From positions 62,001-126,000 of the forward strand of contig JAJCJC010000004.1 in the NCBI GenBank assembly GCA_020555605.1: a stretch of 64,000 bases of DNA, given 5' to 3'. The notes beneath the pieces were generated by a model that made no database searches, was not told the origin of the DNA, and saw nothing but the letters and a program-made list of their open reading frames with translations. The position numbers were made by a program, and so were the translations under genes. This document shows, one piece after another, positions 9,033-17,603 of this stretch. The first letter of the stretch is position 1. Every line of letters starts with the position of its first letter. Source of the stretch: a bacterium 210917-SL.2.15. Its GTDB lineage: Bacteria; Bacillota; Clostridia; Oscillospirales; Oscillospiraceae.

Positions 9033-10640
9033 ATGATTACCATTACCGACCTGGGGCTGCAGTACGGCGGCAGCGTTCTGTTTTCCCACGCGGACCTGCA
9101 GTTCACCCGCGGCAACTGCTACGGCGTGATTGGCGCCAACGGCGCGGGTAAATCCACCTTTTTGAAAATCCTGTCCGGTGAGGTAGAATCCACCTCCGGC
9201 ACGGTGGAGATCCTTCCGGGTACCCGCATGTCCGTTCTGAAACAGGATCAGAACAAATACGACGCCTATTCCGTGATGGATACCGTCATCATGGGCAACC
9301 AGCGGCTCTATGACATCGGCAAGGAAAAAGAAGCGCTGTACGCCAAGGAAGAAATGACCGACAAGGACGGCGTGCGCGCCTGTGAACTGGAGGAAGAGTA
9401 TGCCGAGCTGGGCGGCTGGGAGGCCGAGAGCGATGCCAGCCGTATCCTGCAGGGCCTGGGCGTTGGCGTGGAACTGCACCAGACCCAGATGGCTGACATG
9501 GACCCCCGTTTGAAAGTGAAGGTCCTGCTGGCCCAGGCCTTGTTCGGCAACCCCGACCTGCTGCTGCTGGACGAGCCTACCAACAACCTGGACATCGCCG
9601 CTACCAACTGGCTGGAGGATTTCCTGCTGGACTTTTCCGGCACCGTGATCGTGGTATCCCACGACCGCCATTTTCTCAACACCATCTGCACCCACATCGT
9701 GGATATCGATTATGGTAAGATCAAAATGTATGTGGGCAACTATGATTTCTGGTACGAATCCTCCCAGCTGGTGCAGCAACTCATGCGCAACCAAAACAAG
9801 CGCAACGAAGAAAAAATCAAGGAGCTGCAGGACTTTATCGCCCGCTTCTCCGCCAACAAATCCAAGTCCAAGCAGGCCACGGCGCGCCGCAAGCTGCTGG
9901 ACAAGCTGACTGTGGAGGAGATCCCCGCTTCCTCCCGCCGCTATCCCTATGTAGCGTTCTCCCCCGACCGGGAAGTGGGCAAGGACATTCTGTTTGTCAC
10001 CGATGTGAGCAAAACCATTGACGGCGTGAAGGTGCTCGACAAGGTTTCCTTCATCGTGGAGCACGGGGATAAAATCGCCTTTGTGGGCGAAAACGAGAAC
10101 GGACAGACCGCGCTGTTCAAGATCCTCGCCGGCGAAATGGAGCCGGACGAGGGCACTGTAAAGTGGGGGCAAACTGCCACCTTCAGCTATTTCCCAAAGG
10201 ACAACACCCCCTATTTTGAGGACAACGACGACAACTTGGTGCAGTGGCTGCGCCAGTATTCCTCCGATCCCCACGAAACCTATCTGCGCGGCTTCTTGGG
10301 CCGCATGCTCTTCTCCGGGGACGAGGTGTATAAAAGCGTGAAGGTACTCTCCGGCGGTGAAAAGGTGCGCTGCATGCTCTCGCGTATGATGCTTTCCGGC
10401 GCCAATGTGCTGCTGCTGGACCAGCCCACCAACCACCTGGATCTGGAGTCCATCGCCGCAGTGAACAGCGGCCTGGAAAGCGTCAGGTGCAACGTGCTCC
10501 TGGCCTGCCACGACCACCAGCTGGTGGAAACTGTAGCCAACAGGGTGCTCTGTTTCAATGCCGACGGCACTGTGACAGACTATCGTACTGATTACGACAC
10601 CTATCTGGAAAAAACCGCCGCACACGAGGCGGAAGCATAA
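9033..10640 (+). CDS. ABC-F ATPase with one degenerate ATP site
   Basis: A 535-residue soluble protein with two ABC cassettes and no membrane segments, of the ABC-F (EttA/YkpA/YbiT) type that acts on ribosomes. The first cassette has an intact Walker A (GANGAGKST, residues 34-42), Walker B (DEPTNNLD, about 180-187) and SHDR switch. The second has an intact signature (LSGGEK, from 439). However, the first signature is replaced by MDPRL (156-160), the second Walker A reads GENENGQT with Gln at 358 in place of the lysine, and the second Walker B reads LLLDQPTNHLD with Gln464 in place of the catalytic Glu. Site I (Walker A1 plus signature 2) is therefore intact and site II is ruined in all three elements. 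The start ATG follows GGAGCAAAGG; the open frame upstream lacks initiation signals. Confidence 0.9.
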   Translation: MITITDLGLQYGGSVLFSHADLQFTRGNCYGVIGANGAGKSTFLKILSGEVESTSGTVEILPGTRMSVLKQDQNKYDAYSVMDTVIMGNQRLYDIGKEKEALYAKEEMTDKDGVRACELEEEYAELGGWEAESDASRILQGLGVGVELHQTQMADMDPRLKVKVLLAQALFGNPDLLLLDEPTNNLDIAATNWLEDFLLDFSGTVIVVSHDRHFLNTICTHIVDIDYGKIKMYVGNYDFWYESSQLVQQLMRNQNKRNEEKIKELQDFIARFSANKSKSKQATARRKLLDKLTVEEIPASSRRYPYVAFSPDREVGKDILFVTDVSKTIDGVKVLDKVSFIVEHGDKIAFVGENENGQTALFKILAGEMEPDEGTVKWGQTATFSYFPKDNTPYFEDNDDNLVQWLRQYSSDPHETYLRGFLGRMLFSGDEVYKSVKVLSGGEKVRCMLSRMMLSGANVLLLDQPTNHLDLESIAAVNSGLESVRCNVLLACHDHQLVETVANRVLCFNADGTVTDYRTDYDTYLEKTAAHEAEA

Positions 10641-10649
10641 AACACAAAA

Positions 10650-10703
10650 AAGTCGGGACGTTTTCTGCTTTTGCAGAAAGCGTCTTGACTTTCTTCTTTT
10701 TTT
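10650..10703 (+). terminator. Terminator after the ABC-F gene
   Basis: Long, nearly perfect stem (AAGTCGGGACGTTTTCTGC paired with the segment ending GACTT at 10692), followed by TTCTTCTTTTTTT. The 3' arm overlaps the next promoter. Confidence 0.9.
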
Positions 10704-10712
10704 CGATATACT
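10685..10712 (+). promoter_or_regulatory. Promoter for the COG2509 gene
   Basis: TTGACT (10685-10690), 16 bp, TATACT (10707-10712). The -35 element lies inside the 3' arm of the preceding terminator. Transcription should start near 10720, giving a leader of about 140 nt. Confidence 0.75.
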
Positions 10713-10757
10713 ATATAAAGTTTTATGAAATCCATCCATGCGATGGAAAAACGGTTT

Positions 10758-10829
10758 CTGCCAACTGCCCTCAGTTGACTATCGTGTCCCCGGCGGGACA
10801 GGCCATAGTCCCGGAGCGGCAGTCTTTTT
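10758..10829 (+). ncRNA. Structured leader RNA, candidate riboswitch or attenuator
   Basis: The leader of the COG2509 gene folds into nested helices: CTGCC (10758-10762) with GGCAG (10818-10822) encloses AACTG/CAGTT (10763-10767 with 10772-10776) and a two-part hairpin GACTAT/ATAGTC (10777-10782 with 10805-10810) capped by TGTCCC/GGGACA (10785-10790 with 10795-10800). Two rival pairings exist: GGGAC (10795-10799) with GTCCC (10808-10812), and ACTGCC (10764-10769) with GGCAGT (10818-10823). The outer helix is followed by TCTTTTTA, as in an intrinsic terminator. I could not match it to any riboswitch class I know; the ligand is unknown. Confidence 0.5.
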
Positions 10830-10861
10830 ATGCTGATCGACAGAAAGGAGCCACAGTCATT

Positions 10862-12250
10862 ATGAAAAAGGACATCGTGATCATCGGCGCCGGTCCCGCC
10901 GGCATTTTCACCGCGCTGGAACTGATCCGCAAGGGCAGTAAAAAGAGCATTGCCCTGGTGGAAAAGGGCGCGGCCATCGAACACCGCCGCTGCCCCAAAA
11001 GCGTGACGCACAAATGTGTCAACTGCAAGCCCTACTGCCACATTACTACCGGCTTTTCCGGTGCTGGCGCTTTTTCCGACGGAAAGCTGTCCCTCTCCTG
11101 TGAAGTGGGCGGTGATCTGCCGGATCTGGTGGGTGCCGATCTGGTGCAGGATACCATCGCCTATGCCGACAGCATTTACCTCGAGTTCGGCGCAGACACC
11201 CATGTAGAGGGCGTTACCGACGGCGATGAGATTCGCGCCATCCGCAAGCGCGCCATTGCCGCAGGACTCAAGCTGGTGGATTGCCCCATTCGTCATATGG
11301 GGACGGAAAAGGCTCAAGATATTTACCTCGGCATTGAAAAATACCTCGCCGACCACGGCGTAGAACTGCTGTTCGGCATGGAATGTGTGAACATCATCTT
11401 GCAGGATTCTGTCTGCAAAGGCGTCACGCTGACCGATGGAAAAAAGGATCTGGAAATCTATGCCGATGAAACTGTGATTGCCGCCGGACGACGCGGCGCA
11501 GACTGGCTGGAAAAAGTGTGCGCCGAACATAATATTGCCCACCAGAGCGGCACGGTAGACGTCGGCGTGCGCGTAGAGGTGCGCAACGAAGTGATGGAAA
11601 CGGTCAACCGTGCCCTGTATGAAAGCAAGCTCATCGGCTATCCCAAGCCCTTCAAAAACAAGGTGCGCACGTTCTGCCAGAACCCCGGCGGCTTCGTCAG
11701 CCAGGAAAACTATGACAATGATCTGGCCGTGGTCAACGGTCACTCCTATAAAGAAAAAAAATCCGACAACACCAATCTGGCCATTTTGTGCTCCCACAAT
11801 TTCAACGAGCCGTTCAACCAGCCCATTGCTTTTGCCCAGAAGGTGGGCGAACTGACCAACATGCTGGGCGCAGGCCATATTCTGGTCCAGCGCTACGGCG
11901 ACATTCTCGACGGCAAGCGCACCTGGGCCAAAGAGCTTGCCCGTTCCAACGTGCGTCCCACTTTGCCCGACGCCGTGGCCGGCGATATCACTTCCGCCAT
12001 GCCCTACCGATCCATGCTGAATATCATCAACTTTATTCAGGCCGTGGACAAGGTGGTGCCCGGGTTTGCCGCGCCGGAAACCCTGCTCTATTCTCCAGAG
12101 CTGAAATTCTATTCCAACCGCATCAAAATGGACACCCATCTGAACACCAACGTGCAGGGGCTGCACTGCCTGGGTGATAGTTCCGGCTGGACCCGCGGGC
12201 TGATGATGGCCTCGGTCATGGGTGTGCTGATGGGCCGCTATCTTCTGTGA
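10862..12250 (+). CDS. FAD-dependent dehydrogenase, COG2509 family
   Basis: Uncharacterised flavoprotein of the COG2509 type, 462 residues. The N terminus has the dinucleotide-binding motif VIIGAGPAGIFTALEL, followed by a cluster of cysteines (RRCP, KCVNCKPYCH) that is typical of the family, then the FSGAGAFSDGKLSLS segment. A late segment, GLHCLGDSSGWTRGLM, forms the second FAD-binding part. The cysteine cluster could bind metal or act in redox chemistry, but the reaction is unknown. I chose the ATG at 10862 because AAAGGAG lies about 11 bp upstream. The structured leader upstream suggests the gene is regulated. It is followed by a terminator. Confidence 0.85.
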   Translation: MKKDIVIIGAGPAGIFTALELIRKGSKKSIALVEKGAAIEHRRCPKSVTHKCVNCKPYCHITTGFSGAGAFSDGKLSLSCEVGGDLPDLVGADLVQDTIAYADSIYLEFGADTHVEGVTDGDEIRAIRKRAIAAGLKLVDCPIRHMGTEKAQDIYLGIEKYLADHGVELLFGMECVNIILQDSVCKGVTLTDGKKDLEIYADETVIAAGRRGADWLEKVCAEHNIAHQSGTVDVGVRVEVRNEVMETVNRALYESKLIGYPKPFKNKVRTFCQNPGGFVSQENYDNDLAVVNGHSYKEKKSDNTNLAILCSHNFNEPFNQPIAFAQKVGELTNMLGAGHILVQRYGDILDGKRTWAKELARSNVRPTLPDAVAGDITSAMPYRSMLNIINFIQAVDKVVPGFAAPETLLYSPELKFYSNRIKMDTHLNTNVQGLHCLGDSSGWTRGLMMASVMGVLMGRYLL

Positions 12251-12277
12251 TCCTATCTTTCTTTTCGGGCCAGTACA

Positions 12278-12306
12278 AAAGGCGGGGCGCATGCCCCGCC
12301 TTTTTC
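12278..12306 (+). terminator. Terminator after the COG2509 gene
   Basis: Stem AAAGGCGGGGC / GCCCCGCCTTT with a four-base loop, running into TTTTT. Confidence 0.9.
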
Positions 12307-12326
12307 CCGCCTGATACAAAAAATTC

Positions 12327-12405
12327 TTACATCCGCCGTCTGTTTGTGCTATACTGTTCTTATAGTGTGGGAAAGTAGCGGGAAAACACCCCCATAGATC
12401 CCCAC
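12327..12405 (+). promoter_or_regulatory. Promoter and 5' hairpin of the CarD-like gene
   Basis: TTACAT (12327-12332), 17 bp, TATACT (12350-12355). The transcript would begin close to a hairpin formed by GTGTGGG and CCCACAC (about 12364-12405), which may stabilise the 5' end or regulate the gene. Confidence 0.65.
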
Positions 12406-12441
12406 ACAATACAAAAAACGGTTTCAAAAGGAGGATACAGC

Positions 12442-12957
12442 ATGTACGAGCGCGGCGTATTGATCATGTACGGCAGTAGCGGCGTTTGCCGCGTGGAGGA
12501 CGTGGCGCCCATGAAGGGCAGCCGCGGCGCAGAGAAAAACCGGCTTTACTACAAGCTTTCGCCGGTTTATGGCAGTGGCACGATTTATGTCCCCGTAGAC
12601 ACGAAAATTTTCATGCGCCCGGTGCTCAGCCGCCGCGAGGCCATGGATCTGATTCACCGCATCCCGGAAATCAGCGACGATTGCGGCGAAGATGTTTCCG
12701 ACTGGCATGCTCTGTCCGCCATCTACCAGGAGCAACTCCATTCCCACGACTGCGCCGAGCTGGTGCATCTGATCAAATCGGTTTACCTCAAGAACCGTAC
12801 CAACGCTGAAAGCGGACGGCGGCCCTACAAAGTGGATCAGGAATATCAGAAACGGGCGGAAGAACTTCTGCACAGCGAACTGGCCGCCGCGCTGAACATT
12901 CCCTTGGAGCAGGTAGCAAGTTTTATTGCCGCCGAATTGGAAAAAAGCGCTCTATAA
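12442..12957 (+). CDS. CarD-like / TRCF-domain transcriptional regulator
   Basis: A 171-residue protein of the CarD/CdnL/TRCF family, whose N-terminal Tudor-like domain binds the RNA polymerase beta subunit and whose C-terminal helical domain contacts promoter DNA. The first half shows the domain pattern MYGSSGVCRVEDV, YYKLSPVYGSGTIYVPVD, and the second half is helical (HALSAIYQEQLHS, LVHLIKSVYLKNR). An AAAGGAGG site lies 8 bp before the ATG. It has its own promoter and terminator, so it is a single-gene unit. Regulon unknown. Confidence 0.85.
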   Translation: MYERGVLIMYGSSGVCRVEDVAPMKGSRGAEKNRLYYKLSPVYGSGTIYVPVDTKIFMRPVLSRREAMDLIHRIPEISDDCGEDVSDWHALSAIYQEQLHSHDCAELVHLIKSVYLKNRTNAESGRRPYKVDQEYQKRAEELLHSELAAALNIPLEQVASFIAAELEKSAL

Positions 12958-12973
12958 TGTACCATACAGCCAA

Positions 12974-13008
12974 CCCCGGCTCTGAAATCCGAGCCGGGGG
13001 CGTTTTTC
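12974..13008 (+). terminator. Terminator after the CarD-like gene
   Basis: CCCCGGCTC / GAGCCGGGG stem with an eight-base loop followed by GCGTTTTT. Confidence 0.85.
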
Positions 13009-13040
13009 GATTCGGCATCCCCTTTGCAGGGGCGAGCGCA

Positions 13041-14165
13041 TTACTTCTTCAGCGTACCGTTGGCGCTGGCGGTCAGATAGGCGTTGATAAAGCCGTCCAA
13101 ATCGCCGTCCATAACGTTGTCGATATTGCCGGTCTCATAGCCGGTGCGCGTATCCTTGACCATCTGATAGGGCATGAACACATAAGAGCGGATCTGGCTG
13201 CCCCATTCAATTTTCATCTGCACGCCCTTAATATCGGAGATTTTTTCGGCGTGCTGCTGAGCCTTCAGTTCCATCAGCTTTGCCCGCAGCATTTTCATAC
13301 AGTTGTCGCGGTTCTGGAACTGGCTGCGCTCCTGCTGTGAGGAGACCACAATGCCCGTGGGCTTATGGATCAGGCGAACTGCAGAAGACGTTTTATTGAT
13401 ATGCTGGCCGCCGGCGCCAGAGGAACGGAACACCTGCATTTCGATGTCCTCTTCGCGGATTTCAATGGAATTGTCGTCGTCCATTTCCGGCATAACCTCC
13501 ACCGCGGCAAAGGACGTCTGGCGGCGCGCGTTGGCGTCAAACGGAGAAACACGCACCAGACGGTGCACGCCGTTCTCACTCTTGAGATAGCCGTAGGCAT
13601 TGTCGCCCTCTACAGCAATGGTGGCAGACTTGATGCCGGCTTCGTCGCCATCCTCGTAATCAAGAATCTTATAGGTGAAGCCGTGGCGCTCCACCCAGCG
13701 AGTGTACATACGGTAAAGCATTTCGGTCCAGTCCTGGGCCTCGGTACCGCCGGCGCCGGAATGCAGCGCCACAATGGCGTTATTGGCATCGTATTCACCG
13801 GAAAGCAACGTCGCCAAACGGCGATCTGCAATCTCGCCCTCCAGCTTATCATAGGACTCGGTCAATTCCTCCAGCAGGGACTCATCGTCTTCCTCAATGG
13901 CTATTTCACACAGTGTCATGGCATCTTCCCAATCGGCACAGAGCTTTTCATGGGCGCGGATTTTGTTCTCCAGGCGCTTGATTTGCTGGGCCACCTTCTG
14001 CGAATGCTCCATATCGCTCCAAAAGCCCTCCTGGGCGCTTTCGTCCTGCAAACGGGCATATTCCTGCCGCGCACCGTCAATGTTCAGCGCGTTTTTCAGC
14101 TCCTCCAACGTGGGCTTCTGTGCAAGCAGCTTCTGCTTGTACTCATCAAATTCGATCATGCTCAT
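13041..14165 (-). CDS. prfB: Peptide chain release factor 2
   Basis: Class-I release factor that reads UAA and UGA stop codons. The 374-residue protein contains the SPF recognition motif (VSPFDANARRQTSF) and the catalytic GGQ motif in GAGGQHINKTSSAVRL. The frame is continuous through the region around codon 25 where most bacteria have the autoregulatory in-frame UGA; no CUUUGA-type slippery site is present here. I chose the ATG at 14165 (MSMIEFDEYK) because GGAG lies about 9 bp upstream. It has its own promoter. Confidence 0.95.
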   Translation of the reverse strand: MSMIEFDEYKQKLLAQKPTLEELKNALNIDGARQEYARLQDESAQEGFWSDMEHSQKVAQQIKRLENKIRAHEKLCADWEDAMTLCEIAIEEDDESLLEELTESYDKLEGEIADRRLATLLSGEYDANNAIVALHSGAGGTEAQDWTEMLYRMYTRWVERHGFTYKILDYEDGDEAGIKSATIAVEGDNAYGYLKSENGVHRLVRVSPFDANARRQTSFAAVEVMPEMDDDNSIEIREEDIEMQVFRSSGAGGQHINKTSSAVRLIHKPTGIVVSSQQERSQFQNRDNCMKMLRAKLMELKAQQHAEKISDIKGVQMKIEWGSQIRSYVFMPYQMVKDTRTGYETGNIDNVMDGDLDGFINAYLTASANGTLKK

Positions 14166-14220
14166 GCTTGTTTTCTCCACCTGTATCGTAAAATAGTCCA
14201 TTGATCTAGACAATAATATT

Positions 14221-14249
14221 ATTATATCCAATTATTCCCCATCTGTAAA
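14221..14249 (-). promoter_or_regulatory. prfB promoter
   Basis: On the minus strand TTTACA (14249-14244), 17 bp, TATAAT (14226-14221), followed by an AT-rich start region before prfB. Confidence 0.8.
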
Positions 14250-14406
14250 GCCGTTTCGGCGGAAAAGTACCGGACTCCGCCCAGCCCACAAAGATGGATT
14301 CTTTCGTTACTTTTTTCACTTCCCCTCCAAAATTCCGCGTATTGCGGACAAACGGCCGCAATATAGGCAGTGTCCATTGCACCAGTGCTGAAATTCCTGC
14401 ACGCTC

Positions 14407-14435
14407 TTGTCATTTATTACTTTACCATGTAAAAT
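14407..14435 (+). promoter_or_regulatory. Promoter for the AGCS symporter gene
   Basis: TTGTCA (14407-14412), 17 bp, TAAAAT (14430-14435). The 384-bp prfB-symporter gap holds this and the divergent prfB promoter; I see nothing else in it. Confidence 0.7.
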
Positions 14436-14549
14436 AGTTTCAACGCATTTTTCGCTCTGCTGCCGCATAAGGTGGACCAGCACACTATGTCCGCTGCGCA
14501 AAAGCACTTGGCAAAGGTCAGTTTGGAAGAGGAAAGAGGCATCGGTTTT

Positions 14550-15998
14550 ATGGATCAATTTATGAATATTCTGGAGCTTATCGACAAGTACATATGGGGC
14601 ATCCCGCTGTGCGCTCTGATCATCGGCTGTGGCATCTGGCTGACGCTGCGGGTGCGGTTCCTGCAGATCCGCCATCTGGGCCGGGCACTCAAATACATGG
14701 TGCGCAACGAAGCTCACGGCGAAGGCGAAGTGACCAGCTTCGGCGCGCTGTGCACTGCCCTGTCCGCCACCATCGGCACGGGCAACATCGTGGGCGTGGC
14801 CACGGCCATCGCTGCCGGCGGGCCGGGCGCGCTGCTGTGGATGGAGATCGCCGCTTTCTTCGGCATGGCTACAAAATACTCCGAAGGGCTTCTGGCGATC
14901 AAGTACCGCAGCATCGACAAAGACGGCCATGTGTTGGGCGGCCCTTTCTACTATATTGAGCGCGGTATGGGGAAAGGCTGGAAATGGCTGGCCAAAACCT
15001 TTGCCTTCCTGGGCGCCACGGCAGGGCTGCTGGGCATCGGGACCATCACTCAGGTCAACGGCATTACTTCCGCCGCGCAAAACTTCTTTGACCCGAATCT
15101 GCAGCATGTGGTCTTTTCCATCGGCCAGGGAGAAAGTGCCGTTCCCATCACGCTGACTACCATTGTTGCAGGCCTTCTGGTCACACTGGCCGTGGCCCTG
15201 GTGGTCATCGGCGGCATCAAGCGCATTGCCGGCGTATCTCAGATCATCGTTCCTTTTATGGCAGTTACTTATATTCTTTTTGCCGTAATTTTACTGCTTT
15301 GCAATCTGCAGCATGTGCCCGGCGCCATTGTCACGATCGTCACCTCGGCTTTTGCGCCCCAAGCTGCTCTCGGCGGCGTGATCGGCGCCACCATCAAGGA
15401 TGCCATCCAGAACGGCGTGGCCCGCGGCATCTTCTCCAATGAGGCCGGTCTCGGTTCTGCCCCCATCGCCGCAGCTGCTGCTCAAACCAAGGAGCCGGTG
15501 CGCCAGGGCCTGGTCACAATGACCGGCACCTTTATCGACACCATTATCGTGTGCACCATGACCGGGCTGGCTATCGTACTTACCGAATCCTGGTTGCCTG
15601 AACTGGGCCTGAGGGGTGTACAAATCACAACCCGCGCTTTCCAGGTGGGGCTTCCTCTCCCCAGCAGCGTCTCCGCTTTCATCCTGATGTTGTGTCTTAT
15701 TTTCTTCGCTTTTACTACAATTTTGGGCTGGGACTATTACGGAGAGCGCTGCCTTGAGTATTTCACAGGCAGCAACAAAGCCGTCGTCAAATGCTACCGG
15801 TGGCTGTATATCGCCGCTGTCTTTATCGGCCCTTACCTGACGGTAGCCGCCGTGTGGACCATTGCTGATATATTCAACGCCCTGATGGCCCTTCCCAACA
15901 TCATCGCTCTGCTGGCACTGTCCGGCGTAGTGGCAAAAGAGACCCGTGCCTATTTCCACCGGGATCTCCAGCGCCGCCTCCTGCATCAAAAGCGTTGA
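14550..15998 (+). CDS. Sodium:alanine/glycine symporter, AGCS family
   Basis: Inner-membrane amino-acid carrier of the alanine or glycine:cation symporter family, 482 residues with about ten membrane segments. Family landmarks include SFGALCTALSATIGTGNIVGVATAIAAGGPGA in pieces such as ATIGTGNIVGVA, the ATKYSEG motif, and GIFSNEAGLGSAPIAAAAA in the middle. It is probably driven by sodium. I chose the ATG at 14550 (MDQFMNILEL), which has GAAAGAGG about 10 bp upstream; earlier in-frame codons lack a site. The gene stands alone between its promoter and a strong terminator. Confidence 0.93.
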   Translation: MDQFMNILELIDKYIWGIPLCALIIGCGIWLTLRVRFLQIRHLGRALKYMVRNEAHGEGEVTSFGALCTALSATIGTGNIVGVATAIAAGGPGALLWMEIAAFFGMATKYSEGLLAIKYRSIDKDGHVLGGPFYYIERGMGKGWKWLAKTFAFLGATAGLLGIGTITQVNGITSAAQNFFDPNLQHVVFSIGQGESAVPITLTTIVAGLLVTLAVALVVIGGIKRIAGVSQIIVPFMAVTYILFAVILLLCNLQHVPGAIVTIVTSAFAPQAALGGVIGATIKDAIQNGVARGIFSNEAGLGSAPIAAAAAQTKEPVRQGLVTMTGTFIDTIIVCTMTGLAIVLTESWLPELGLRGVQITTRAFQVGLPLPSSVSAFILMLCLIFFAFTTILGWDYYGERCLEYFTGSNKAVVKCYRWLYIAAVFIGPYLTVAAVWTIADIFNALMALPNIIALLALSGVVAKETRAYFHRDLQRRLLHQKR

Positions 15999-16015
15999 AC
16001 ACAGCTTTGGCAAAC

Positions 16016-16049
16016 AGCCCCCATCCGGCAATGCCGGATGGGGGCTTTC
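16016..16049 (+). terminator. Terminator after the AGCS gene
   Basis: Fourteen-bp stem (AGCCCCCATCCGGC / GCCGGATGGGGGCT) with a three-base loop and a short T tract; between convergent genes. Confidence 0.85.
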
Positions 16050-16063
16050 GGTCGCACAGCACT

Positions 16064-16948
16064 TTATTCTTCCGCCTTTTGAATCCCTTTTCGGGTCAGC
16101 CAGACCTTCATTCCCTGTAGTCCCAGGATCACCGCGCCGCCCAGCAGGAAAAACAGGGGACGGAAGGTGCCCAGCTCCATCGCCGCACGGGGCGGCTCCA
16201 GCGTAGTGGGACCCAACACCACAGAATACAGAGATCCAAGCATCAAACCGACAATCAGAAAAATCATTTGAGCACGATAATGCTCCATCAAATAGCGCAG
16301 CAGCCGGATAATCAACGCCACGCCAGCGCATACGCCCAGCGCAAACGCGATAACGGTGGGCAGCGCGGAAAAATCAAAGCCCATCACCGCGCGTACCGCA
16401 GTGATCACCGGCAAATACAGCCCCATGATCAGCAGCAGCGTGGAACCGGAAATCCCGGGCAGCACCATGGCGGAAATGGCCGCAAGGCCGCCGAGGAACA
16501 CATAGGCAAGGCCTCCCACACCGCTCACCGCACCGCCGGACGCCGGATTAACCGAGGATACCAGCACCACAAAGACGATGCCGGCCAAAACAAAGGGCGA
16601 CCATTTCCAGCGCCCCCGCAGCGTCGCTTTTTCCTCATTCAGCACCAGCGGGATGGCAAACAGGATAAAGCCGATAAAGACAGAACTGATGGCATAAATA
16701 TGGCTTTCAAACACACGGCTCAGCGCCAGGATCGCCAAGCCCATGCCGATCACCCATCCAAGCCCCAGCTGGATCAGAAATTTCAGCGCCGGGCGCCGGC
16801 CCTGTCCGCTGCCGTGGATTAGGTCGTCCAACGAAGAGATAAAGCGATCATAAAATCCCAGCAAAAAGGCGATCGTACCGCCGGAAACACCGGGCACACT
16901 ATCGGCCAGCGCCATACAGAACCCCCGGAACATATTGACGAAAATCAA
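16064..16948 (-). CDS. DUF368 membrane protein, probable polyprenyl-phosphate transporter
   Basis: Polytopic membrane protein of 294 residues. DUF368 proteins (PopT type) have been implicated in flipping undecaprenyl phosphate back across the membrane for cell-wall synthesis. The paired family motifs are plain: DSVPGVSGGTIAFLLGFYD near residue 17 and LPGISGSTLLLIMGLY in the second half, consistent with an inverted internal repeat. The start is TTG at 16948 with AGGAGG about 7 bp upstream. No partner gene is adjacent. Confidence 0.88.
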   Translation of the reverse strand: MIFVNMFRGFCMALADSVPGVSGGTIAFLLGFYDRFISSLDDLIHGSGQGRRPALKFLIQLGLGWVIGMGLAILALSRVFESHIYAISSVFIGFILFAIPLVLNEEKATLRGRWKWSPFVLAGIVFVVLVSSVNPASGGAVSGVGGLAYVFLGGLAAISAMVLPGISGSTLLLIMGLYLPVITAVRAVMGFDFSALPTVIAFALGVCAGVALIIRLLRYLMEHYRAQMIFLIVGLMLGSLYSVVLGPTTLEPPRAAMELGTFRPLFFLLGGAVILGLQGMKVWLTRKGIQKAEE

Positions 16949-17128
16949 ATCTGCGTCCTCCTATTCTTTCCTAAACAGCGGCCAACGGTCGCGCTGCGTA
17001 TGTTTCGACGATCAATGGTTATCATACAAGCGAAAACTGTATCCTGTCAATCGCCACAGTCTCTTTTTCACAATTTTTTATACAATATTAAGAATCAAGC
17101 CGATTTTCCTCGGAAAGGGAGCCGCAGA

Positions 17129-17446
17129 TCAGCTTCCGCTGCCGCGCAGCGTTTCCAAGCTCTTGCGTGCGCCGACGTGCCCCTGCTCCGCCGCCCGCTC
17201 CCACAGGTAAAAGGCCGCCTCCTTGTCCCGGGGCACCCCGTCGCCGTAAAAACAGCACACACCGCGGTAATACTGGGCCTCGGCATTGCCCAGCGCCGCT
17301 GCCCGTTCCCATAGCTGCAGTGCTGCGCGCAGGCTCTTCTCCCGCCCCCGACCGTAATAATATCCCTCGGCCAGCCGGGCGATAGAATCCCCGTCCTCCG
17401 AAGCCAGCGCCGCCGCCAGCACCTTTTCCTCCTGCCGCTTTGCCAC
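17129..17446 (-). CDS. Sel1-like repeat protein
   Basis: A small 105-residue protein made mostly of Sel1-type tetratricopeptide repeats: LAEGYYYGRGREKSLRAAL, then WERAAALGNAEAQYYRGVCC and YGDGVPRDKEAAFYLWERAA, each with the characteristic GxGxxxDxxxAxxWxxxAA spacing. Sel1 repeats are protein-interaction scaffolds; partner unknown. I chose the GTG at 17446 because GGGGAGG lies 7 bp upstream, although the frame is open another 17 codons to an ATG without a site. Its neighbours give no functional hint. Confidence 0.7.
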   Translation of the reverse strand: MAKRQEEKVLAAALASEDGDSIARLAEGYYYGRGREKSLRAALQLWERAAALGNAEAQYYRGVCCFYGDGVPRDKEAAFYLWERAAEQGHVGARKSLETLRGSGS

Positions 17447-17603
17447 CGCTGCGCACCTCCCCCGCATATCTTGTTGCTTTCTGCCGACCATTCGCATTTT
17501 TTCACTTTACCACAGCGGCACCGGTTTTGCAAGGGGCGGCCGCCGAAAGCGCATGGTACGCAGGCCGCCGCACTCCGGCACCCTGCCCGTACAGCGCCGC
17601 GTG

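Noticed and set aside
9012..10739. 575-codon open frame opposite the ABC-F gene
   Set aside because: Antisense shadow of a conserved gene, no domain seen, no ribosome-binding site.
10601..12427. 608-codon open frame on the minus strand opposite the COG2509 gene
   Set aside because: It is antisense to a well-supported flavoprotein gene, lacks any recognisable domain and has no start signal; long antisense frames are expected at this GC content.
13041..14231. Possible programmed frameshift in prfB
   Set aside because: The N-terminal coding sequence is continuous in one frame and shows no CUUUGA-like slippery stop.
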